A stretch of DNA of 64,000 nucleotides, taken from GCA-2720975 sp964467985 (lineage in GTDB: Bacteria > Planctomycetota > UBA1135 > GCA-002686595). The stretch spans positions 97,620-161,619 of the forward strand of contig CAYXTP010000010.1 in assembly GCA_964467985.1 (NCBI GenBank), given 5' to 3'. This document shows, piece after piece, positions 35,177 to 43,135 of the stretch. Positions within the stretch are counted from its first letter, which is position 1. Each line of letters starts with the position of its first letter. The position numbers and the translations under genes were made by a program. Under the pieces are notes generated by a model. That model ran no database searches. It saw only the letters and a list, made by a program, of their open reading frames with translations, and was not told where the DNA came from.

Positions 35177-35947
35177 CTAGTCCAGCGTAGCCACGACCGG
35201 TGCGTGGTCAGAAGGCTTGGGCCCATCCCGAGCATCTAGCGCCACTCTCACCGCTGAGCACGACTCCAGAGCGGGAGCGGACATCAGAAAATGGTCAATG
35301 CGCAGTCCCGCCTTGCGCTGCCAGCCGCGGCTGCGGAAGTCCCACCAGGTGTACTGTCCCGCGTCCTGGTTGTGTTTGCGGAAAGCATCGGAGAGGCCGT
35401 TGCCCATGATGCGCGCCAGAGCGTCGCGCTCAGGCTCGGAACACAGCACCTTATCGCGCCAGGCCTCGGGATCGTAGACATCTCGGTCGTCGAAGGTGAT
35501 GTTGAAGTCGCCCGTTAGCACGACCTTTTCAGACATGTCGTAGCGTTCGTCCACCAGGTCGTGCAGTTGCTCCAGCCACCTCAATTTGTAGGCGTACTTC
35601 GGATCCCCTACCTCACGCCCGTTGACCACGTACAGGTTCAAGAGCATCACTTCGCCCCCGACCGTGGCGCCCAGTACCCGGGCTTCGGCATCCGGTTCAT
35701 CATCCGGGAACCCCCGGAACACGTCCTCGATCCCCACTTTGGAGAGGATGGCCACCCCGTTGTAGGTCTTTTGACCGTGGACCACGACCTCGTAGCCGAG
35801 GTCCTCGAAAGGCTCACGGGGGAAGAGCTCGTCCACGACCTTGGTCTCCTGGAAACAGACGACGTCAGGGTTCTCTGCTTCCAGCCAGGGCAGCACCCTC
35901 GGAAGGCGTGCGCGCAGGGAATTCACGTTCCAAGTAACGATGTCCAC
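35177..35947 (-). CDS. xthA: Exodeoxyribonuclease III (AP endonuclease, xth family)
   Basis: With a GTG start at 35947 the product is about 256 residues, similar to E. coli XthA (268). NVNSLRARL opens the endonuclease/exonuclease/phosphatase fold, FQETKVVDEL contains the Glu metal ligand, LTGDFNIT the catalytic Asp and Asn, and SDHAPVVA the catalytic His near the C terminus. It repairs abasic sites and 3' damage. A longer start (ATG 35971) overlaps the divergent glycosyltransferase start codon; the GTG start fits the E. coli N terminus (MKFVSFNINGLRAR) better. No operon partner on its strand. Confidence 0.92.
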   Translation of the reverse strand: MDIVTWNVNSLRARLPRVLPWLEAENPDVVCFQETKVVDELFPREPFEDLGYEVVVHGQKTYNGVAILSKVGIEDVFRGFPDDEPDAEARVLGATVGGEVMLLNLYVVNGREVGDPKYAYKLRWLEQLHDLVDERYDMSEKVVLTGDFNITFDDRDVYDPEAWRDKVLCSEPERDALARIMGNGLSDAFRKHNQDAGQYTWWDFRSRGWQRKAGLRIDHFLMSAPALESCSAVRVALDARDGPKPSDHAPVVATLD

Positions 35948-35969
35948 GGGCGCATCGTAACTTCTGACC

Positions 35970-37280
35970 ATGGCCCTACCCAGCCGCAAGCCCCTGCTGT
36001 GGGTAGCCATCCTGCTGTCCGTCGCCACGGCCATTGGCGCTAACCACCGGGCACGCAGGGGACGCTGCGCCCTGCTCAAGTGGGAACCGGTCTTCGTCGC
36101 ACTCGAGCAGGGCCAGGAGATCTACGGCCGTGGCGAGGCCTTCGGCGGGGACGCCCTGTCCGAGGGATACCCGACCCTGCCCTTGAGTCTGCTGCTCCTG
36201 AGCCCCTTCCGTGCCCTGGGTCCGACCCTGGGGCCACTGGCTTGGGCCCTGCTCAAGATCGGGTTGGCCTGGTGGATCGTACTGCGTGCCTTCGCCCTGT
36301 CAGCGGGGAGCCCGAGCCGTTTTCCCCCATGGGCTGCGTGGATCGTGCTGCTGCTCAGCGTTCGCGTTCTGCACTCCGACATTCAGCATGGCAATCTGAA
36401 TTTGGTGGTGGGTGCGATGGTTTTGGCTGCCTTCAGCGCCTGGCAGAGGGGACGCGCACTGCGCTCGGGGCTTTGGTTCGGAATGGCTGCTGTGCTGAAG
36501 GTGACGCCCGTGCTGGGGCTGTTGTACTTGGCGCGCAAGGGTTCTCGGCGCGGATTGCTGGGCCTGCTGGCGGGCGTGCTGCTGTGCGCAGTCATCGTGC
36601 CGGGCCTCTGGCTCGGTTGGGATGTGAACCTGGATCTGATCGGGGCCTGGTGGAACCAGATGATCGGCCCCTACCTCGCGGGTGCGCCCCTGACCATCGT
36701 GCAAACAGAGCAGATCAACCAGTCGATGCTGGGAGTGGGAGCGCGGCTTCTGACCGACTCGGTTGCGATCGTGGCCCGACCACCGATCCACCCGGCAGAC
36801 GCGTCCGTTCACCTACTGTCCTTGGCCCCTGAGACCTTTCGGTGGGTGCATCGATTTGGCTGCGTCCTGGTGCTCGTCCTGCTTTGGCGCACGATCCACC
36901 CGCGTGGGGAACGCCGCAGCTCGGTGGTGCTCGGTGAGGCGGCCCTTCTTTCCCTGGCGATGCTGGTGCTGTCGGAGCGGAGTTGGAAGCAGCACTACGT
37001 CCTACTGCCCCTGGCCCTGACCTACCTGACCGGGTCCATTGCGCGAGTCCAAGGGGCGCTCACGTCCGGCCGACGCAAAGTAGTCGTCGTGGCCCTCGCC
37101 CTGGTGGCCATCCTGATTGGACTGAGTGGAGATGCAGTCCTCGGCCCGCGGGGAGCTGATCTGGCGGAGGCCTATGGGGCCTGGTTTTGGGCAGCGCTGG
37201 TCCTGTTTGGGACCCTGAGCACCCTGTTGCGCGATCAGAGAACAGATTGTGTGCCTTTGAGCCCCGCCCAGTCCCCCTAG
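35970..37280 (+). CDS. GT87-type integral-membrane glycosyltransferase (DUF2029)
   Basis: A 436-residue polytopic protein with about nine to ten transmembrane segments. The DUF2029/GT87 family signature is seen in HSDIQHGNLNLVVGA (near residue 133; HxxQxGNxN) and KVTPVLGLLYLARKG. GT87 enzymes transfer mannose from polyprenol-phosphate-mannose to periplasmic or lipid-linked acceptors. The start overlaps the alternative start codon of exonuclease III on the opposite strand. The acceptor is unknown. Transfer to a glycolipid or cell-surface polymer is likely by family. Confidence 0.85.
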   Translation: MALPSRKPLLWVAILLSVATAIGANHRARRGRCALLKWEPVFVALEQGQEIYGRGEAFGGDALSEGYPTLPLSLLLLSPFRALGPTLGPLAWALLKIGLAWWIVLRAFALSAGSPSRFPPWAAWIVLLLSVRVLHSDIQHGNLNLVVGAMVLAAFSAWQRGRALRSGLWFGMAAVLKVTPVLGLLYLARKGSRRGLLGLLAGVLLCAVIVPGLWLGWDVNLDLIGAWWNQMIGPYLAGAPLTIVQTEQINQSMLGVGARLLTDSVAIVARPPIHPADASVHLLSLAPETFRWVHRFGCVLVLVLLWRTIHPRGERRSSVVLGEAALLSLAMLVLSERSWKQHYVLLPLALTYLTGSIARVQGALTSGRRKVVVVALALVAILIGLSGDAVLGPRGADLAEAYGAWFWAALVLFGTLSTLLRDQRTDCVPLSPAQSP

Positions 37281-37377
37281 AGCCGTCCACCCACTATCCT
37301 ACTCGCCCTTCAAACCTGCGCCGCCGGGCTCTTGCCCCGCGCAGGGATCCTCCAAATCCACTCCGAAACAAGTCCCT

Positions 37378-38949
37378 TTGAATCGAACCAGTCGAGACAG
37401 TCGTAGTCCCAGAGGCCCCCGGGGCAACTCCCGGGGAGGCCGCCGCGGCGGTGGTGGAGGCCGCGCAGGCAAACCCCGCCGAGATACGGGTAGTGCCGAA
37501 CCCCTGCACCCCGTTGAGGACGTCCCCCCCATCGAGTCGTTCGGCGAATGGAACTTGGGCGATGAAGTCCAAGCCGCCATCGCTGCAATGGACATCGTCA
37601 AGCCCACTCCCATCCAAGCGCTCACCATCGGCCCCGTGCTCGAAGGCAAGGACGCCATCGCCAAGGCCGAAACCGGAACCGGCAAGACTCTGGCCTTTGG
37701 TGCGCCCATGATTGCCAGGGTCGACGCGGGTCGATCAACCGTGCTGGGTCTTGTGCTGTCTCCCACGCGCGAGCTCTCTGAGCAGGTTCACGACGTGCTC
37801 AAGGAACTGGGCGAGGCGCGCGGGATCAAAACGGCGCTGATCGTGGGAGGCGAACCCATGCGGCCCCAGGTCTTGGCTCTGCAGGACGGAGCTCAGGTCG
37901 TGGTCGGGACTCCGGGTCGAGTGCTCGACCTCATGAATCAGGGTTTCCTGTCATTCCCCTGGACGGAGTTCGCCGTACTCGATGAAGCGGACAAGATGTT
38001 GGAGATCGGATTCATCGACGACGTGGAGAAGATCCTCGCGGCGTGCAATGAAGACCGCCAGACATTGCTGTTCTCCGCAACCTTCCCGCCGGCACTCCTG
38101 AAACTGGCGCGGGCTTACACCAAGTCCCCCATTGAAGTGGCCACGGCTTCGGGCATGGCGACAGTGGATAATATCTCCCAGTACCACCTGAAGGTCACGG
38201 ATGACAACCGCGTACGCGGCCTGTCCATGATGATCAACTCCAGTGCGGAGAATGACGTCTTCCTCGTTTTCTGCGAGCGCCGGACGGATGTGGATCGACT
38301 CATGCGGCGGCTCGAACGAGAACGCTTCTCGGTCAAGGCCCTGCACGGTGGTTATGACCAGGCCTCGCGTTTCCGCGTCATGAGCGCCTTCCGCACGGGA
38401 GAAGTCAAAGTGCTCTTGGCCACCGACGTCGCTTCACGCGGACTGGATGTGAAGCACGTCACGCACGTGGTCAATTTTGGGGTTCCGCGAGACATCGCCG
38501 ACTACACCCACCGCATCGGCCGCACGGGCCGCGCCGGTCGGGATGGCACGGCCGTGACCCTGGTGGGTCCCGAGGACGGTCGACGCTGGTCCTCCTTGCG
38601 AGCCCAGGCCTCTTACGAGATTCCCGAAGCGGAGAGTCCGCGCGCCGTGCATCCAAAGCGCGGGAAGTCGAAGCCAAAGGCTGGCGCTCAGGAGCAGCCC
38701 AAGCCGGCCGTTGTTGAAGCCCCTCAAGTGGACGCGGTCGAGAGCGTCGTGGAGGCCAGCGCGGCGACGCCTGACAAGAAAGTCAGCGCTGCCCAGATCG
38801 GGTTTGGCTTGGGAGTCACAGACTCCACACCTGCGGCCGAGAAGCCCGCTCAGGTGGTGGAGCGAGTAAGCGAAGCCAGTCCGTCCCAGCCCCCGACTCA
38901 ATCAGGGGCAGACGACGAGGCGACAACGGGCTTCGGGGCCGGGCTATAG
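37378..38949 (+). CDS. DEAD-box RNA helicase with Arg/Gly-rich N terminus
   Basis: A 523-residue helicase from a TTG at 37378. Residues 1-35 form an RGG-like tail (Arg/Gly-rich, many GGR). The Q motif region is at about 60-85, then AETGTGKT (motif I), PTRELSEQ (Ia), DEADKMLE (motif II), SATFPP (III), RGLD (V) and HRIGRTGRAGRDG (VI). A low-complexity Pro/Ala/Glu tail ends the protein (about 420-523). It probably remodels RNA in ribosome assembly or at low temperature. The ferredoxin gene begins 8 bases downstream, so the three genes 37378-40291 form one operon. Confidence 0.92.
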   Translation: MNRTSRDSRSPRGPRGNSRGGRRGGGGGRAGKPRRDTGSAEPLHPVEDVPPIESFGEWNLGDEVQAAIAAMDIVKPTPIQALTIGPVLEGKDAIAKAETGTGKTLAFGAPMIARVDAGRSTVLGLVLSPTRELSEQVHDVLKELGEARGIKTALIVGGEPMRPQVLALQDGAQVVVGTPGRVLDLMNQGFLSFPWTEFAVLDEADKMLEIGFIDDVEKILAACNEDRQTLLFSATFPPALLKLARAYTKSPIEVATASGMATVDNISQYHLKVTDDNRVRGLSMMINSSAENDVFLVFCERRTDVDRLMRRLERERFSVKALHGGYDQASRFRVMSAFRTGEVKVLLATDVASRGLDVKHVTHVVNFGVPRDIADYTHRIGRTGRAGRDGTAVTLVGPEDGRRWSSLRAQASYEIPEAESPRAVHPKRGKSKPKAGAQEQPKPAVVEAPQVDAVESVVEASAATPDKKVSAAQIGFGLGVTDSTPAAEKPAQVVERVSEASPSQPPTQSGADDEATTGFGAGL

Positions 38950-38957
38950 AGAACACA

Positions 38958-39368
38958 ATGGCTGGCACAAACCCCTACCAAGAGAGCGAGGTGGCTGCCC
39001 TGCCCAAGCAGCCCTACCGCCTGACGTTCATGCCGATGGAGGTGACCGTTGAGGTCAATCCTGAGCACTTGCCCGCCTCCGGAGAGGGGCTGCCAGGGTC
39101 CATCCTGGATATCGCCCTGGACAACGGCATCGAAGTGGATCACGCGTGCGGAGGAGTCTGCGCCTGCTCGACCTGTCACGTCTTCGTACGCAGCGGCGGT
39201 GAATCCTGCCCCGAGCCCAGTGAAGAAGAAGAGGACATGTTGGACATGGCACCCGGGCTCGAACTGGACTCGCGCTTGGCTTGCCAAGCCGTGCCCGATG
39301 GTTCAAGCGCCGTCACGGTGGTCATTCCCAACTGGAACCGCAATCACGCGCAGGAAGTCAGCCACTAG
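38958..39368 (+). CDS. 2Fe-2S ferredoxin (adrenodoxin/ISC type)
   Basis: A 136-residue ferredoxin. CGGVCACSTC (near residues 65-74) gives three of four cluster ligands, and the fourth Cys lies in DSRLACQAV. The N-terminal extension of about 20 residues before YRLTFMPM is longer than usual. It transfers single electrons to an acceptor enzyme. It lies 2 bases before ispH, and IspH needs an external reductant, so this ferredoxin is a good candidate donor. That link is inferred from position. Confidence 0.9.
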   Translation: MAGTNPYQESEVAALPKQPYRLTFMPMEVTVEVNPEHLPASGEGLPGSILDIALDNGIEVDHACGGVCACSTCHVFVRSGGESCPEPSEEEEDMLDMAPGLELDSRLACQAVPDGSSAVTVVIPNWNRNHAQEVSH

Positions 39369-39370
39369 GC

Positions 39371-40291
39371 ATGGATGCCCGCCTCGCCAACCCGCGCGGT
39401 TTCTGTGCTGGTGTCGACCGGGCAATTGAAATTGTCGAGCGAGCGCTCGAGCGCTACGGATCGCCTGTGTACGTGCTGCACGAGATCGTGCACAACAAGC
39501 ATGTGCTGGAGGATTTGACCTCCAGGGGAACGGTCTTCGTGAGCTCTCTAGACGAGGTCCCCGAGAACGGAGTGACGATCTTCAGCGCCCACGGTGTTTC
39601 GGACGCAGTGGTTCGGGAAGGGCGGGAACGCGGGCTGCGTGTCATCGACGCCACGTGCCCCCTGGTGACGAAGGTCCATGACCAAGCCGTGCATTACGCC
39701 AATACCGACCATGAGGTGATCCTGATTGGGCATCCGGGTCACCCTGAGGTCGAGGGCACGCAAGGTCGTATCGATGGCAAGGTGCACGTGTTGTCCACCG
39801 TGGAGGAAGTGGAAGCGCTTGAGGTGGCCGATCCCCACAAGTTGGCCTATGTCACCCAGACCACGCTCTCAGTCGACGATACCCACGAGGCCATCGAAGC
39901 CCTGACGAAACGATTCCCGACGATCCAAGGACCCGACGTCAAGGACATCTGCTACGCCACGCAGAATCGGCAGAACGCGGTCAAGGAGCTGCTACCTGAC
40001 GTGCAACTTCTGCTGGTCGTGGGCTCCGCCAACTCCTCCAATTCCAACCGCCTGCGGGAATTGGGCGAGCGCTACGGGACCCCGTCCTATCTCGTGGACC
40101 ACGCAGAACAGGTCCAGGAGGCGTGGGTCTCCGGGGTCGAGAACGTGGGCGTTACGGCCGGCGCTTCGGCGCCCGAGGCGCTGGTCAAACTCGTCTTGGA
40201 GCGCCTAGCGGAATTGGGCGTCTCTGAGTGTCGAGAACTGCCCGGCAAACTGGAGACGGTCGTCTTTCAGATGCCGCCCGAACTGGATTGA
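39371..40291 (+). CDS. ispH: 4-hydroxy-3-methylbut-2-enyl diphosphate reductase (IspH/LytB)
   Basis: A 306-residue enzyme of the non-mevalonate isoprenoid pathway, reducing HMBPP to isopentenyl and dimethylallyl diphosphate. NPRGFCAGVDRA (near residue 8) holds the first cluster Cys, IDATCPLV the second and KDICYATQNRQ the third. HEIVHNKHV and GHPGHPE carry substrate-binding His, and GSANSSNSNRL closes the active site. Iron-sulfur ligand Cys residues are all present. The ATG at 39371 lies 2 bases after the ferredoxin stop, and coupling is likely. Confidence 0.96.
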   Translation: MDARLANPRGFCAGVDRAIEIVERALERYGSPVYVLHEIVHNKHVLEDLTSRGTVFVSSLDEVPENGVTIFSAHGVSDAVVREGRERGLRVIDATCPLVTKVHDQAVHYANTDHEVILIGHPGHPEVEGTQGRIDGKVHVLSTVEEVEALEVADPHKLAYVTQTTLSVDDTHEAIEALTKRFPTIQGPDVKDICYATQNRQNAVKELLPDVQLLLVVGSANSSNSNRLRELGERYGTPSYLVDHAEQVQEAWVSGVENVGVTAGASAPEALVKLVLERLAELGVSECRELPGKLETVVFQMPPELD

Positions 40292-40307
40292 ACTGCGCGC
40301 CTCTGGC

Positions 40308-40814
40308 TTAGAACTTCCAGCCCACGGTCAGCAGGTACAGACTGTCCACCCGATCCGCACCTGCAGCCGGGGTGTTGTCCCAGTCCATGACCCACTGCAG
40401 CTGGGCAAACATGTTCTCGCCCAGCGTGGCCTTGGCCCGGGTATCGATCTTGGAGTAGACATCCTCGCTGTCTTCGACGCTGGGGAAGATTTCCCCGGTC
40501 TGCAGTAGCTCCCAGCGGTCACTCGTTTTCCAGCCCAAGTTGTACGCCACGCGACCCGACATGTAGCTCTGGGTTGATGCCGCGACGTCGTCTTGGTTGA
40601 ACCAAGTCAACCCGAACTCGCCGGAAGCGTTCCACTCATCGTTCGAAACGAACTGATGACCGGCGCCCACTCCCAAGGTCGTGCGCAAGTCGACGCCCGC
40701 TTGCTGATCGGCTTCCGCGCTGGTTTGGGCCAGCCAGTAGGTCTTCTCCGTGAAGAAGCGGTCGTACTGTGCGCGGCCAAATGTCTTGCGCTGGGTGATC
40801 AGGCCGGACTCCTG
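40308..40814 (-). CDS. DUF481 outer-membrane beta-barrel protein, C-terminal fragment next to assembly gap
   Basis: About 168 residues up to the gap. FFTEKTYWLAQTSAEADQQ, LGVGAGHQFV and a terminal LTVGWKF (aromatic residue at the end) fit DUF481 proteins, which form outer-membrane barrels and often end in Phe. The N-terminal part, including any signal peptide, is lost in the gap at 40815-40914. It converges with ispH (17 bases). It should not be read as one protein with the metallo-beta-lactamase fragment on the far side of the gap. Confidence 0.75.
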   Translation of the reverse strand, partial: QESGLITQRKTFGRAQYDRFFTEKTYWLAQTSAEADQQAGVDLRTTLGVGAGHQFVSNDEWNASGEFGLTWFNQDDVAASTQSYMSGRVAYNLGWKTSDRWELLQTGEIFPSVEDSEDVYSKIDTRAKATLGENMFAQLQWVMDWDNTPAAGADRVDSLYLLTVGWKF

Positions 40815-40914
40815 NNNNNNNNNNNNNNNNNNNNNNNNNNNNNNNNNNNNNNNNNNNNNNNNNNNNNNNNNNNNNNNNNNNNNNNNNNNNNNNNNNNNNN
40901 NNNNNNNNNNNNNN
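40815..40914. other. Assembly gap (100 N)
   Basis: A run of 100 N. The flanks do not overlap visibly, unlike the gap at 18397. The reading frame appears to run through only because the N run has no stops. The missing length is unknown and includes the 3' end of one gene and the 5' end of the next. Confidence 0.95.
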
Positions 40915-41576
40915 GCTTGGGCCTCGTTCACCGTAATCACGCACACGCCGTCTGAGTGCCCCCCAACCTGTCGCACGCACACCCCATCGAAGAGCTCGAG
41001 ACCATCGGTCTGCTCCCCATTGAAGAGGTGCACCAAGCCTGCAGCTTCGAGGGGCACGACATCCTCGGGCCGATACGATCCGCGGCGGACGGCGTCGGGC
41101 GCCTTGGCCATTTCGAATTCGATGCGCGGCATGTGGTGTCGGGCATTGGGGAATAGGGGCCGGAGGTCGCCATCCCGCTCCTCAACCAGGCTGCCGATGT
41201 GGTCCCAGTGGCAGTGGGAGGCCACGCAGTCCGTCACGTCTTCGGGATCCACTCCGCAAGCCTGCAGTGTCTCCCGCAAGGACGTGCAGCGATCGATGTG
41301 GTAGATGGCCCGCAGCTTGTCAGACCAACGGTCGCCCACACCACCCTCGATGACGACCTTGCGATCCCCTCGCTCCAGCAGGTAGGGCCGTAGGGCGAGT
41401 CGGATGGTGTTGTCCTCGGCGGGTGGCGTCATGGGCCGCCAGAGGGTGGCGGGAACGACACCCCACATGGCGCCTCCGTCCAAGCGAAAAAACCCGTCGC
41501 AGAGGGCGGTCACCTTCCACTCCCCCACTTGGACGGTTTCCCGTGTCCAGCAAGAGGATTCGGAGGACTCGTTCAA
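40915..41576 (-). CDS. Metallo-beta-lactamase-fold hydrolase, N-terminal part
   Basis: About 220 residues from ATG 41576 before the gap. SHCHWDHIG (near residue 119) is the HxHxDH zinc motif, and QVGGHSDGVC (near residue 210) the second His region of the fold. The N terminus GEWKVTALCDGFF and ALRPYLLE are typical of small hydrolases of the lactonase/glyoxalase-like branch. The C-terminal zinc ligands are lost in the gap. It begins 10 bases after the stop of the downstream acyl-CoA dehydrogenase gene's left neighbour region, but no operon can be proven. Confidence 0.85.
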
Positions 41577-41586
41577 GTTGGGCTCC

Positions 41587-42768
41587 TCAGCCGACTCGTT
41601 TGGCGTCGCGCAGGATCAGTCGCGAGATCACAAGCCGTTGGATTTCGCTCGTGCCCTCCCCGATGGTGCACAGCTTGGCATCGCGCCACATGCGCTCAAC
41701 CGGATACTCGCGTGTGTACCCATAGCCGCCGTGAATCTGAATCGCGTCGTAAGTGACTTTCATGGCCACTTCCGAACTCATGAGCTTGGCCATGGCACCC
41801 TCCTTGGAGAAGGGCAAGCCGGCGTCCTTGAGTCGCGCCGCATGGTAGACAAGGTGCCGAGCCGCTTCGATTTGCGTGGCCATGTCAGCCAACTTGAATT
41901 GCACCGCTTGCTGGTCGGCGAGGGTCTTGCCGAAGGCCTCGCGCTCGGTCGCGTAGCGCAAGGCCTCGTGGTAGGCGCCGTCAGCGATGCCCAAGGCCAG
42001 GGCGCCAATCGAAATACGACCGCCATCAAGGGTCTTCATGAAGGTCTTGAACCCGTCTTCCTGCGTGCCCAGTAGGTGGTTGGCAGGGATACGCGCATCC
42101 TCGAATACCAAGCTGGCCCAGTCCGAACCGCGCATGCCCAATTTGGCCTCACCCTTCTCGAGGCTGAAGCCTGCTACATCACGGGGCACGACGAATGCAC
42201 TGATGCCCTTGGCTCCCAACGACTTGTCGGTCACCGCGGTGCACACGAATACGCCGGCGTGATTGGCATTGGTGATGAAGCACTTGCGGCCGTTGAGAAC
42301 GTACTCGTCACCGTCCAAGGTTGCGGTGGTCTGGGTCCCCCCCGAGTCCGAACCGGCCCCAGGCTCAGTCAAGGCGTAGGCGCCCATGTACTCGCCCGAG
42401 ATCAGGCGCGGAACATACTGCCCCGCGAGGTCTGCGCCGCCCCAACGGTAGATCGGATACGTACCGAGACTGACGTGGGCTGCGAACGTCAAGCCGGTCG
42501 AACCACACACCTTGGACAACTCTTCTACGGCCAAGATGTAGGCCAAGGTGCTGGAACCCGAGCCGCCCAAGTGTTCAGGGAATGGGATGCCGGGCAGGCC
42601 GATCTCGACGATCTTGTCCCACAGCTCCTTAGGGAAGCGGTGGTTCTCGTCAATCTCTGCGGCAATGGGTGCGACTTCGTTCTGAGCGAAGTCCGCCACC
42701 ATTTCCTGAATCATCTGCTCGTCTTCGGTCAGGTCGAAGGCGTGCTGAATACGGGGAATTTCAGTCAT
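41587..42768 (-). CDS. Acyl-CoA dehydrogenase (paralogue 1)
   Basis: A 393-residue flavoprotein oxidising acyl-CoA to trans-2-enoyl-CoA. AYALTEPGAGSDSGG is the flavin-binding signature, IQIHGGYGYTREYPVER the C-terminal FAD motif, and IGEGTSEIQRLVISR contains the catalytic Glu of the short-chain acyl-CoA dehydrogenase type. Start at 42768 (MTEIPRI); the 10-residue longer start is not preferred. It ends the run of acyl-CoA genes 41587-46370, 39 bases after the small HTH gene. Confidence 0.94.
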   Translation of the reverse strand: MTEIPRIQHAFDLTEDEQMIQEMVADFAQNEVAPIAAEIDENHRFPKELWDKIVEIGLPGIPFPEHLGGSGSSTLAYILAVEELSKVCGSTGLTFAAHVSLGTYPIYRWGGADLAGQYVPRLISGEYMGAYALTEPGAGSDSGGTQTTATLDGDEYVLNGRKCFITNANHAGVFVCTAVTDKSLGAKGISAFVVPRDVAGFSLEKGEAKLGMRGSDWASLVFEDARIPANHLLGTQEDGFKTFMKTLDGGRISIGALALGIADGAYHEALRYATEREAFGKTLADQQAVQFKLADMATQIEAARHLVYHAARLKDAGLPFSKEGAMAKLMSSEVAMKVTYDAIQIHGGYGYTREYPVERMWRDAKLCTIGEGTSEIQRLVISRLILRDAKRVG

Positions 42769-42807
42769 TGGGCTAGGAGGTGAAAGCGCGGAGGTCACGG
42801 CGTTGAT

Positions 42808-43083
42808 TCAGTCAAGTTCGATTTGCCACCCGGCGCGGCGGGAGGTGGAATCCTGTCCCTCTCGGGCACTGGAGCCTTCTGCGTTGTCTCTGTAGAACTC
42901 CGTCGATGAACCGGCACCGACCCATTCGATGAGCGCCTGGCGTGAAAATTTCCACTCGCGCCCAATCTTGCGCGCGGGCAGGGCTTCAGAGTGCAGGACC
43001 TTGTTGAAGGTCTTGACGCTCACGCCCAAGAGGTCGGCGGCCTCGTCGATGTTCAAGATGTCGCGGTCAGAACTGGTACTCAT
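42808..43083 (-). CDS. Small MerR/excisionase-like helix-turn-helix DNA-binding protein
   Basis: A 91-residue protein. Residues about 9-55 (LNIDEAADLLGVSVKTFNKVL ... ARKIGREWKFSRQALIEWV) form the helix-turn-helix-wing of the HTH_17/excisionase family. A polar tail of about 35 residues follows. It sits between two acyl-CoA dehydrogenase genes in the same orientation (52 and 39 bases), so it may regulate this operon. That is inferred from position. No phage or integrase genes are near, so an excisionase role is unlikely. Confidence 0.85.
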   Translation of the reverse strand: MSTSSDRDILNIDEAADLLGVSVKTFNKVLHSEALPARKIGREWKFSRQALIEWVGAGSSTEFYRDNAEGSSAREGQDSTSRRAGWQIELD

Positions 43084-43135
43084 GTCGACTTCCTAAGCGC
43101 AGTGATCGTGATGAATGAGAAAGTGGGAGGGACCA

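Noticed and set aside
40308..41576. A single metallo-beta-lactamase/DUF481 fusion protein
   Set aside because: The frame is continuous only through 100 N bases; the two parts belong to unrelated families.
42808..43083. The small HTH protein as a prophage excisionase
   Set aside because: No integrase, attachment site or phage gene is near; it lies inside a metabolic operon.
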